Source: Triatoma infestans
Taxonomy: Eukaryota; Arthropoda; Insecta; Hemiptera; Reduviidae
Direction of reading: 5' to 3'
DNA: 64,000 nt
NCBI GenBank assembly: GCA_011037195.1
Contig: JAAEAF010002497.1
Location: 62,001-126,000 of the forward strand
The position numbers were made by a program, and so were the translations under genes. How positions within the stretch are numbered: position 1 is the stretch's first letter; each line of letters starts with the position of its first letter. This document shows positions 31,501 through 42,000 of this stretch, piece after piece. The notes below the pieces were generated by a model. That model did no database searches. It had not been told where the DNA came from and saw nothing but the letters and a program-made list of their open reading frames with translations.

Positions 31501-31768
31501 TATGTCCTTACAATGTTTAATCTACCTTCGTCTGTAAAGAAACGGAATAATTCTTATTTTCTGAGCTTTAAATCATAAATTATACCTTTTCAAAATTTAA
31601 TCGTTCTTCCCATGGTTTGAATATTGCTTTCCCAGAATCTTCTACTGCTTCATTTAAACATTGTAAATTATCAATATCAATTTTAGAATAAAGACTATAT
31701 TGGAGGCCCATTTCTGGTGTTTCATCATGGTCATGATCTCCATCACATCCATGTCCGTGACCACTCAT
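28582..31768 (-). CDS. PITHD1: PITH domain-containing protein 1
   Basis: Five exons on the minus strand, all with GT-AG ends and matching phases: 31768-31586, 31319-31276, 31186-31109, 28992-28888, 28792-28582; 206 residues, normal for the family. The N-terminus is the typical His/Gly/Asp-rich leader (MSGHGHGCDGDHDHDE), followed by SLYSKIDIDNLQCLNE, FKPWEERLNFEK, the PITH core FTGNIKLKGIIVIGGED, MTFDD, and FGAENTKLYYIGLRGEF. PITH domains are also found in the thioredoxin-like TXNL1, which binds the proteasome; PITHD1 itself has been linked to cell differentiation and the proteasome in mammals. Intron 3 (28993-31108) contains an entire antisense kinase gene. AATAAA overlaps the stop codon. It starts 489 bases from ITPA, head to head. 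Confidence 0.92.
29738..30970 (+). CDS. PhKgamma: Phosphorylase kinase gamma catalytic subunit, intronless
   Basis: One open frame of 410 residues from ATG at 29738 (AAAATTTTTATTTGATTGCA before it). Protein kinase signatures: glycine loop LGRGISSTV, VAIK-equivalent YAAKIID, HRDLKPEN (about 30165), DFGFAK, CGTPGYLAPE, and VDIWACGVIMYTLLVG. The C-terminal calmodulin-binding half has ARKKFKYGILCVKAVVRI and CAFRVYGHWVKKGEGQ, typical of the gamma subunit. It phosphorylates and activates glycogen phosphorylase. The length is normal and no stop or shift is seen. It lies wholly within intron 3 of PITHD1 on the opposite strand and has no introns, although PhK gamma genes usually have several. It could therefore be a retrocopy. 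No poly(A) tract or target duplication remains, so an old event or true intron loss cannot be told apart. Confidence 0.93.
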   Translation: MTKEATDDTLPDKDAAKEFYAKYEPKEILGRGISSTVRRCIEKETGVEYAAKIIDISADPDTLASTNEEIYILRLVAGHPYIIHLHDVFQSKTFIFLVFELCRNGELFDYLTSVVTISEKKTRSIMRQLFEALQYVHSKSIVHRDLKPENILLDDATNVKLTDFGFAKVLKESEVLMDLCGTPGYLAPEVLKANMYNDVEGYGQAVDIWACGVIMYTLLVGCPPFWHRKQIVMLRNIMEGKYSFASPEWADISAEAKDLIKKLLVVDPLKRLTVKGALAHSFFNVKMWDQDIAPLKKSLAPSSRRLSIISQMAQELKTCFDARKKFKYGILCVKAVVRISRLAFVPKPISVQSGQENPYGIKILRKAIDNCAFRVYGHWVKKGEGQSRAALFEMSPKTELKCLYMSNISP

Positions 31769-32257
31769 TTTTTTATTTTATTTTAAATATGATCCTAGGT
31801 AAAATAAAAAGTATTAAAAAATTTGATAGTATAACCGCAATATAACCTCTTCAATCAACACCAGTAGATAAGTTAAATTATCGCGTACAGTTTACAGATC
31901 ACTCTTATAAATTTTTGGTATCGATAATAAATCAATATTTACTTTGCCCTTATTAAGAAGATTTATTTAGTTAAATTAGGTGCAACTTACTAGACTGTGT
32001 ATTCTAGGATATTTACCTGATTTGGTTTTATCAGTTGAGAATTTGCTTAAATTCAATTTGGTTCTGTCTAGCATACTGAGTTTATATACCACAGATATTA
32101 TAATTCTGTTTCTAGTAAAAAAAAAAAAAAAATAGTTGCCATATTTAAATATCATTGAAAACATTAAATTAGCACTTTTTTTTAAATAATATAATAATCG
32201 ATCTTAGATATTATTACCTCCGAGCTCGTACTTAGAGGAGGTTAAATCCTGATAGAC
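31769..32257. promoter_or_regulatory. Shared upstream region of PITHD1 and ITPA
   Basis: Only 489 bases separate the two divergent start codons, so the promoters and 5' UTRs of both genes must lie here or in unseen upstream exons. It is AT-rich; a poly(A) run sits at 32117-32132. I see no convincing TATA box or initiator. Confidence 0.4.
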
Positions 32258-34055
32258 ATGTCTAAAAAAGTAGTGTTTGTTACCGGCAATATTAAAAAGT
32301 TAGAAGAAGTCATAGCAATTTTAGGGCCTAATGTACCTTTTAATGTAATTTTATAACGTAATATTATTATAACGTAAAGTGAAACGACTGATGGATTAAA
32401 CTTATAACTTTCTTTTCAGTTGATCAATCAGAAGGTAGATTTACTAGAACTTCAAGGGGAAATTGATGACATCTGCAAGGAAAAATGCAGAGAAGCAGCC
32501 AGAATTGTCAAAGGACCTGTCATTGTCGAGGATACGTCTTTATGTTTCAAAGCACTTGGAAATTTACCAGGTAAATATTAGCATTATTTACAAAGGCAAA
32601 GTCGGGAATAGGCCCCCATAGCGCATTCTACATTTTTCATTTTATCAATATCATGTCAGTATCATTTGGAAAGTATTTGGAAAAAAATTAGAATCTATTC
32701 TAAACCGTAATCAAACTAATTTATAATCAGATTTACAATCCCGAGGAAACGCCATTATAATGTGAGTAAATTTTTTATTAATGTCTATTTGAAAAGTGTT
32801 TATGGGAAAAACTAGAACCTATACAGAAAGTGATCCGATCGTGTACACTTTCGGACTTTTTTTTATTTTGTTTATTTCTCGAACGCGTTTCAGTGAGGGC
32901 ATTGAGCTCCCCGGAAAAGATCGATAGTTCTTGGGGGAGGAAAACGGTGGCGCGGGAACGGAGCCCTGGATTAGAAAATATAAGCCCTCGATTGACAGAT
33001 ATAAAACAAAATGCTTTTCATGTCTAATTGAAATTAGGGGCACTTGGAAATTTGGTAAGCAGAACTAGCGCTGTGGGACGAACCAAACGCAGAGTTAAGG
33101 CGCCCAAATTGACATTGATGTAAACCATGAAAGGCCTTAGTTGCATAAGACAGCATGACGGTGGTAATGGAAGTTGGAATCCACTAAGGAGTATGTAGCA
33201 ACTCACGTGCTGAAGCACCTAGCCCTGAAAATGGATGGCGTTATAGCGTCGTGCCTATATTCTGCCGTCAATCACAAAGGTAGTTAATAAGCTGTGCGTT
33301 AATTAATGTTGTAGTTTTTTAAACTGCAATGTTGTAATTATATAGCATATTTCATACTACTATTATATTTTGACTAGAACAGGGTCGCAGCGATGAGCGC
33401 AGAAGGGTCTGGGCGAGAGCCCGCCTATAGCCGTCGCTGGTGCAGATCTTGGAGATAGTGCAGTAATTTTTAAAAACGGAAAAAATTTATTAAGCAAAAC
33501 TCACGGTTTAGGTCGTGGATATAAGTAACAAAATAAATGAGAACCCATTCCCAACTTTTACCTTTACAAATTATTATAATAATTAATTAGCTTCTTCTTC
33601 TTTTCTTTTTTTTTAAATGGAAACAAATGTGTTGTTACGTTCTGTTTGTAAAATTTTAACCCTGCCTTTAGCTCTTATTAATTTCCTTCATGAATTCTTT
33701 TTTTTTTTTTTTTTTTTATACTGTTATAGGACCTTATATCAAATGGTTTCTTGATAAGCTGGGACCCGAAGGATTGTATAAAATGTTAATCGGTTTTGAA
33801 GATAAATCAGCAACCGCTGTGTGTACAATGGCCTATGCAGAAAATGAAAAAAGTGATGTCCTAATATTCCAGGGTAAAACTGAAGGACAAATTGTAGAAC
33901 CACGAGGCCCTCGGGATTTTGGATGGGATCCTTGTTTCCAGCCTAATGGTTACAGTGAAACCTATGCTGAAATGTCCAAAGCAAACAAAAATCAGATATC
34001 ACATAGAAGCAGAGCAGTTATGGCGATGAAGCTACATTTTGAAGGACAATCATAA
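32258..34055 (+). CDS. ITPA: Inosine triphosphate pyrophosphatase
   Basis: Three exons with proper splice ends and phases: 32258-32344, 32420-32570, 33730-34055; 187 residues, close to the usual 190-200. It hydrolyses ITP, dITP and XTP to monophosphates and so cleans the nucleotide pool in the cytosol. Family motifs: [13 protein letters not shown] (the TGNxxK nucleotide site), [52 protein letters not shown] and [10 protein letters not shown]. The start is the first ATG in frame, and the residues after it match the conserved strand. Intron 2 (about 1.16 kb) contains a G+C-richer patch (32880-33460) with no recognisable element. Head-to-head with PITHD1. Confidence 0.94.
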
Positions 34056-36025
34056 AAAGTTTTACATGCATAAGTAAGGTTATGAATTAGTTTTTTGCAT
34101 AGTTCACGGTGATATTGATACTATCAAGGAATGAAACTGGATTTGTGATAGTGTTTTAGGAAACATAGTTTTTGTTCTGGGCACTTAAATATTAGGGTCG
34201 TATGAATAAGAAATCTAGTCTTTAAAGCCATTGAAATTTAAATGTACTTTAGGGCTTTTTTAATGCTATCAGTAAAGGTAAATTTCTGTCACAACACCGA
34301 ATTTATTGTATATTATTATAGCATATTTCATTAACCAGGAGAATACAATAAGTTTAATTTTAATTTAAAAAGAAAGAAAATCAGTTTACAAACATTTTGA
34401 AATGAGTGACTAATGAAAAAATGTTTCAAACAATGCATAGTTATATTTTTGTTATTGAACAAATAATGTTTAGCAAGATAAACGAATACAATGCGCTTCT
34501 GATAAATTCTGTACAATTAAGGAATACGTGGCTATAACCGCAATGGTGAAACCATTCTGAGAGTTGTTACCCTCTCTTTCCGTCATTCCGGTCATTTTCA
34601 AGTTACATAAGTACACTATTTTGGAAATGACTATTCCAACAAAAATTTTTTTACTCATATTAAATGTTCTTGAATTGAGTACTCTTACTGAGTTTACTGT
34701 ATGCTCTAGTAACACTCTTCACTTAAAAAAAAGTAAAAACCATTAATGTATTTAAGCCACGGAAATTTGCATTATTATGCATATTCTATTATGTGTAGAA
34801 TTTTTTAATTAGAATTGCTCAGTTGTGTGGTTTAGAGAGTTTTATGTAATGCAGTATCTATTCCCTCCAATCTTACATTCTTAACTTGTTCGCCGAATAA
34901 GCAAATCTCTCAACTGGAAGAGAACTTTCTATGGCCCAAAATATCCATTTACTGAATACAATCTTCCTCAAGAAGGTATAAAGATTTTCATAGTTCTTCT
35001 CTAATCATCTTAAACTAATTCATTACCTCTCTCATCTTTGTCCCATTTTTGACAACTAGACTTCCGAAGCGTCAGAAGTTATTATACAGTTGGAAATCAA
35101 TGATATCCTCCTTTCACACTTCCTTTTGTCAAAATATTTTCTCATTGTGAAACGCCAAAAGATTGCACTAATAATTAACAATATTATCTTTCATAAATCA
35201 GGAGAAGACAATATATTTATATAATTTTAGTTTGAAAAACAAAAAAATAAATTTATTGTGGTGGTTTTGTTGTGGTGAATAATATTGATGTCATGTGATG
35301 AATAATATTGATGTCATGTAAATAAATTTACATACATTTTGAAATCAGTGACTAATGAAAGAATGTTTTCAATAATCCATAATTAATAAATCCATAGTTA
35401 TGTTTAGTTATTTAACAAATCTGGTAGTAAGATTACGAACCTGTTGTATTAGTCATATAAACCTTGTTATGAACTAACAAGAATTAAAGTTTCTTATCAG
35501 GACCCACCCTGAATTTATTTAATCATAATTGATAGTACTTTATAGATAAAATACCTATCAGTTTACCAACTTTAATTATGGTATGAAGTGATTTTGTATA
35601 TTTATTACGAATAATTGTTTTCAATTTTTCTTGGAAGGATTGTAGTACTATTCTCATTGTATTACACAAAATGTATCCTGTAAGTTGCTTATTATTATTA
35701 TTTGGAGTTCTAATAATGTCTGTGTTATTCAATAAAATATATAGTCATCTGAATTTTAAGATGGAATATTAGTCTCTTTTTTTTCATTTATTCAAAATTC
35801 AAAAACATTTTAAACAAAAGTGAAATTTTTGCTTTGCTTTATCACTATCAACGAACAATGCAATAAATGTTAATCGCAAAGAAAAAGATTACGCCTGGAC
35901 AAAATGTAATATAAAATTTAATAGAATAAACTTAGCCTTAGAACATTTTATTTAAAATGTTAAAATTTCCTCTTTGTAATAAAGAAGTTACTATGAACAA
36001 ATCAGAAACCTACCTTTTGTAACAG
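34056..36025. other. Intergenic DNA between ITPA and the myosin gene
   Basis: Two diverged copies of a sequence occur at about 34324-34470 and 35195-35430 (shared: ACATTTTGAAAT, AGTGACTAATGAAA, AATGTTT, AATAATGTTTAG/TTATGTTTAG). The second copy is preceded by a doubled GAATAATATTGATGTCATGT at 35277-35319. A possible first myosin exon lies at 35671-35679. No other gene is seen. Confidence 0.5.
35671..35679 (+). other. Candidate first coding exon of the myosin gene
   Basis: ATGTATCCT followed directly by a strong donor GTAAGTTG, in phase 0 with the exon at 36026. Joining gives M-Y-P before VDGEYVW, similar in length to the start of known myosin VII proteins. A three-codon exon cannot be proven from sequence alone. 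Confidence 0.35.
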
Positions 36026-39000
36026 GTTGATGGTGAATACGTTTGGATACGACCTTTGAAGGTTGATGAATTTCTACTTCCTTGGTCCGCTAAAGTTATA
36101 TCAAATGAAAAAGTTATTAAAGTTCTAAGTGACGATGGAAATGTAAGTTATCATTTGATGAATCCTAAAATTCGTTCTATTTTCTTATTTAATGCTAATT
36201 AATTAACACAAGTTTAATTATTTAAGGTACATATTATAAAACCAGAAGATATAATAAAACCGATAAACACGGCCGATATACCACCAATAGATGATATGAT
36301 CAATTTATCTGATTTAAAAGAGTATGCAATTCTTCGAAATTTACAAATTAGATATTTGGCTGGCAATATTTATGTAAGTATTTATTTGCAAATAGTAGAG
36401 GAGTTTGAAGAAAATGGAATGTGTATATGAAGTTAAACTAGTAGGCCTGTTTGGGAAGGCTTAATGTTAATCTGGCAGCCTTTGGGCACTCCATTTTCAT
36501 TTCACATTAGCCCTTTCCCAGCAATCAATAAAGTTCCAGAGTCCCAGCCATCTTGTCAGTTGATAATATAAAATGGGCTGGAAAAAGAAAGATCGATTCC
36601 CGTGGGAGCACAAACCGTCTTGACTCAGTCTACAGAAAAAATGGAGAGCCATAGGTGATAGCGGAACTGGTATCAAAGGAAGTTGAAAAGAGAAGTTGGA
36701 GTTAAAGAGCGATTTTGGAAGAATTTCGCTCTCACCCTCACATAGTAAAAGCTTAGGATGTATCCATGATGCTGAAGACACTCCCAGAGAACTTCTTAAA
36801 AGAATTCTATGTGAAATTTGTGGGAGGTGCCCAGTTCAAGGCACGGTTCTTTTGTTGCCTCGAAATCATCCTGCATAGGCAGTGGGCATGCAAAAACCAA
36901 ATAGATGTAATCCATCAACTTAGCATACCAAGTCCTGTATTCGAATGAGTCTTCTGAGTGTTCTTAGACAGGTATAACCGCAGGGGCCCCAAGATCACAG
37001 CGGAAGAATTAAAGTGTCTAATTCACGTTTCCCAAAGGGTTTATGATCCCCAACCACAAATGATTACAAATTATTATATGTAATAAAAATCGAAATAATC
37101 AGTTTTTCTAAAAATTGAATTCCTGTCGTTTATTACAAAGTAATTTTTAAAAAAGGACTTTATTATAATACAAACTACAAACTGTATTGCAGCTCAGAGA
37201 GAAAAAGACAAACATTATGGAAAATGAGAGTTCATATATTATATTAATGTGGAATCAGTAGTATGTCAGCAGTAAGCGTGTGAACCGTCCTGTAACTGCT
37301 CCCTCCTTAAGTTTGAGGCTGTCTTCAGCCATCAGGCAGGTAATTGAGGATAGCGGTGAAGTCCTTCATCTGTGCCGGATTCTTGGGCTGGACTATTGGC
37401 TTCTTTGGAATCTATAACTTTGCATCTCTTTATAGTGGAGCTTTTATATTTATGTATTATATAAAAGATCCAAATAATAATAATTGATAATATTAGGGAA
37501 TATATGAATATATGTTCGTCAAGAGGAAGTTCATCTATTTTCTCTAAAGGTTTTATATTGATGTTGGCTTCATATATTTGTTGAAATGAAAGTTGGTGCA
37601 GTAATTTTGTTTGGATAGTTCTGAAGGAATTAAAATGTTACTCTCCCAGTAGACATAAGGTTGAATAAAATTCAGAATTTCTCTGCGCTGTTAAGTGACA
37701 AACAAGGCAGTGAATTTTGGGTATATAGCAATATTCTTATTGTTAATAATTATAATAATTATGCTTACATTGTAAATTAAATATATTGGTATATACTTTA
37801 TAAATGGGATACTTATTTATAATTAAAGATTTACAATTTGGTAATTCCCATCTTGCCATAGTTCATTAACGCACTTATTCACAACGATAGACGAATTTCT
37901 GCAGTAATATCTTTCACTAATTAACACGCAATGCAGGGGTAATTGTATGAAACAGGAAATATAATTCTCGTGGATGCTACAATATACTATCCCCAATTGC
38001 CATAATACTTCTGGTTCATTGGAAATTAGGGGTATCTTGGAACTCCTTATTATATTACTAAGATTTTTGTAAGATACTATGCTAGAATGCAGTACGTTTA
38101 ATTTACAAAATTCTAAGCTAGTTTCCAAGTCAGTTACCTTGTTTTATAAGTGTGTTAAATAAAAATGAACATTGTTGGTTCATTTCGATGGTACTGGTTT
38201 CATTTGTGAAGAGTTTAAAATAGTTGCTTAATTTTAGATTGTTAGTGGTATAATTTTGATGTCTTTGTTAAATTCTTCTATTAGTCTTTTGTTGACGGTT
38301 AGTTGGTTTTCGACGTTGTGTATTAGATGGTACTCGTTAGATTGGACTTAGTGTTCAAAATTTTGTCGTTCAGCAATGGTCACTTGTTCATTGGAGCTGT
38401 CTTGTGATTGTATTGTCATAATGCTTCCGTTTTCGTCATTATTATTTTCGTTGCTGTATTCTCTAAGGAATTCATTTAGTACTTCCTGTGGGTCGATCTC
38501 TGAATTTTCATCTAAAGTATTTAATGGGTATTCGATTATTCGTGGAAGTGCGTCAGCTACTTTGTTAGTTTTTCCTTGAACACATTTTATACTGAAATCG
38601 AACTCTTCCAATAACAGTTTCCAACATATTAATTAGGAATTAGGTTCTTATGCTTGGTAACCATTGTAGAGGTTTGTGATTCGTTTGAATTAGGAATGTC
38701 CTGCCGTAAAGGTAAGGATGAAAGTGTTTGCATGCCCATACTATCGCTAATAACTTATTTTCGTTGGCTAATATGCTCAGTACATTAAGGCCATTTAGAG
38801 AAGAAGAAGAAAAAAAAAACACTTCTTTTCGATGGTAGATGAATTTAGTTCGTGTTTGTTAAGAGTTGGTGATGCTTAAGATATTACCGTCAGATACTTG
38901 TGATAATACTGCCCCTAAGGCGTAGTTAGAGTTGACTGTAGTTAATATGAACTGCTTTGAAAAGTCCGGGAGTTGTAGTATTGGACTATTTTGCAGTAGA

Positions 39001-42000
39001 AGTTTCAATTTTTCGAAGGCTTTCTTATATTCTTTGTTTTCTGGGTTTATTTAGCGTCTTCAGTAAGTACAGAAGTGAGGGGCATACTAATTTTACCATA
39101 GTCTTTTATCATTTTTCGATAATAACCAGTGAGTCCCAGAAATTGTTTGATCTGTTTTGTTGTTTTAGGTATAGGAAAATTTCCAATTGCTTCTAATTTC
39201 AGAGGGTTCCTTCATCAGAAATGAGGTGGCCTAAGTATGGGAGCTTCTCTTTAAAGAATTCTGTCTTGTCTAGTTGAATTTTTAAATTGTGTCCTTAGTT
39301 AAAACTCACTTTCTTCTAATGCGGGAAATGATCACGCAAATAATTTGAGCAAAAAACAGTAAGTTAATTGGACGTACTTAAAATACTCGAAGAATTTCGC
39401 AGTCACAGTTCAAGGGCGCCAGTTAAGTTTATTACAGACACAAAGTAATTTTAAAAAAGTATTTTATTATGATACAAACTACAAACTGTACAACAGTTCA
39501 GAAAGTAAAGACGAGCATTATGAAAAATGAGAGTTTATATATTATTGACGTGGAATCAGCAGTATGTCAGCAGTAAGCATGTGATCCGTCCTATAACTGT
39601 TGACAAGGTCCAAAATGAATGAGTGAAGAAATATCAAAAGTGTGTGCAAGTTCTTGTATTTATTATCATTGAAACAAACCATTTGAATGATTGATTTAAC
39701 AGCCATCTTTGGCAGTGATTATGTTAAATGCTTTTTATTCTATTACAATAATTTGTTCTTTCTTAATTATTGCCAGACATATATCGGAGGCATCCTTGTG
39801 GCAGTCAATCCTTATGAAATATTACCCCTATATACCGACACTTTTATTTATCAATACCAGAATAAAAGAATTTACGAACTACCTCCTCATATATTTGCTA
39901 TTGGTGCACAAACTATATCAAATATGAAGAGATATAATAAAAATCAGTGTGTAGTTATCAGGTATGATTTTTCTTTATTGTAAACGGAAATTTATTTTTA
40001 TTATTCGATTTAAGGACAAACTTTCTTCTTTTTCTTTTTTTATACATAATTTGGGTGCTTCTAACTCTAACAGTTATAATTTGAATCAGTGGTGAAACGG
40101 GAGCTGGAAAAACTGAAAGTACAAAATTTTTATTAAATTTTTTGGCAACAGTCAGCAGTGAAAATCTTATTGGCAGGCAAATTATAAAAGCAAATCCAAT
40201 ACTCGAAGGTAAAAAAAAAATCATTTTTAAAAGAATCAGTGGTTTTTTAAACTGAATTAATCCAGTTCTTTCATCATTCTTAAATTAATTTGTCCTTTTT
40301 ATTTATCTTTAATTTTTTAATTTATTTCCATCTTTTATAGCATTTGGAAATGCCAAAACTACAAAAAATGACAACTCTTCTAGATTTGGAAAGTACATAG
40401 AGATTTCCTTCAATTCAGAATACGCTATGACTGGAGCCTGTATCCAACATTATTTACTAGAGAAATCTAGGATAAAGTCGCAAAATTATGGCGATAGAAA
40501 TTATCATATATTCTATTGTATGCTAACTGGACTAACTGGAATTGAAAAACAATCTCTTTGTTTAACAAACCCAGAAGATTATTTTTATTTAAAACAGGTA
40601 TTTCTACTTTTTGTATTGAGCTCAACATTACTTTTATAAGGGAAAGGAATAGCTAAGTGTTTAGCGTACTGCATTCCCACGCGGAGGACCCGGGTTCGAG
40701 TCCAGCTCTGCCCTTAGATTTTTTCTTCATAGGACCCTCTACAGCTCTCTGTCCGGTAATAGACAGTGTTGTTTGTAACGAGAGAACATTGTTCGGCATT
40801 GCATTGAGAAGGCTCCGGGCGTCAATGACCATAGATGTTGACGCCCTTAAATTAAAAAAAAAAAAAGTTACTTTTTTATATATAAAATTAATCAAGAAAA
40901 TCCCAAACAAGTTAATACTAAATTTAATACCTTTTTCTTCCATAACTTTTATGGCGTATGTCTCTCTCATTGAAAACAAAAGTTTTAAGATCGCTACAAT
41001 GTGTGTGGTGTACCTCCTGTTTGGCTAATTTTTGGGTAATTAATGGCTGCATTGCAAATCTTAGAGATTTTCTCAGTTTTGCTGAAGGCACAAAGAATTC
41101 TAGACAGCTGACATGGAGGTTGCTTAAATCAAACAAATTTCTGGCATCGCTTAAGAAAATAAGAAGAATTTCCTTTGAAAGTTTTTCGATTTTCTTCATG
41201 CCTGAACTTGCCCACAATGGTTCATACAATGGAGGCATATTGGTTTTGACTGAACACGGTGTCTATGCGATATTTCAACAAAACCTAAATGTCATTTTGG
41301 CCATGAAATTTAATTTATCCATCAATTGTAGAAATTAGTAATTATTTAATTCTGTGTCCACAGTTTTATCAGGAATCCTTTCCACATATCTTCACCAGAG
41401 AAACTTCTTTTCTTTTTTTGCTTTTTCAGGGTGGTCAGTTGGAATGTCCTGGGCGCGATGAAGCAATTGAATTTTTACAACTAAAAGATGCTTTAACCAC
41501 ATTAAGATTTAGTGAGCAGGAGACTAATGATATGTTTAAAGCCCTCGCATCAATTCTACATATTGGCAATTTAGATTATACTGAAAGTAAGACGGTCAAT
41601 CTACATTTTAGATATCAAGGTTTTTGCTTATCTTTCAGATTATCTGCCTAACATTTATTATTGTAATTATTAATAGAGAACGATGATGCATGTGAAGTGC
41701 ATGAAAATATCCATTTACAAATGATGAGTAGGCTGCTTGGATTTGAAAAACCTCACTTAATTGAAACATTAACCAAAAGGACTATCATTGTTCAGGGGAA
41801 TAAAGTGGTAGGCATTCAATTATAATGGTCTTTTATTATTAAATTATTTGAAATCAATTTTGCTAAAACATAAAATAATTGATGTTCTTTCTGTTGCTAT
41901 TTTATGATTGATTGCATTATTTTATTAGAATTTAGAGTTTGCTTTCATTATTCTGAAAAAGAGAAATTCTAGTCCGATGTAGGATTTTTTTTTGAAATAT

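Larger units (their letters stand above)
37128..39605 (-). mobile_element. Ty3/gypsy-type LTR element with env, internally deleted, in myosin intron 2
   Basis: Two LTR copies of about 175 bp (37128-37300 and 39427-39605) share AAACTACAAACTGTA, TATGTCAGCAGTAAGC and GATCCGTCCT-type sequence with many differences, so the insertion is old. On the minus strand a primer site TGGCGCCC (39421-39414) follows the 5' LTR, then reverse-transcriptase and RNase H pieces and an env remnant near the 3' LTR. Gag, protease and integrase are missing. Env-bearing gypsy elements of insects (errantivirus type) can be infectious; this copy is deleted and broken. Confidence 0.8.

Noticed and set aside
40924..41338. 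Overlapping ORFs of about 104-126 codons on both strands in myosin intron 5
   Set aside because: The minus frame ([21 protein letters not shown]) may be transposon-derived, but I could not name a family or find element ends.
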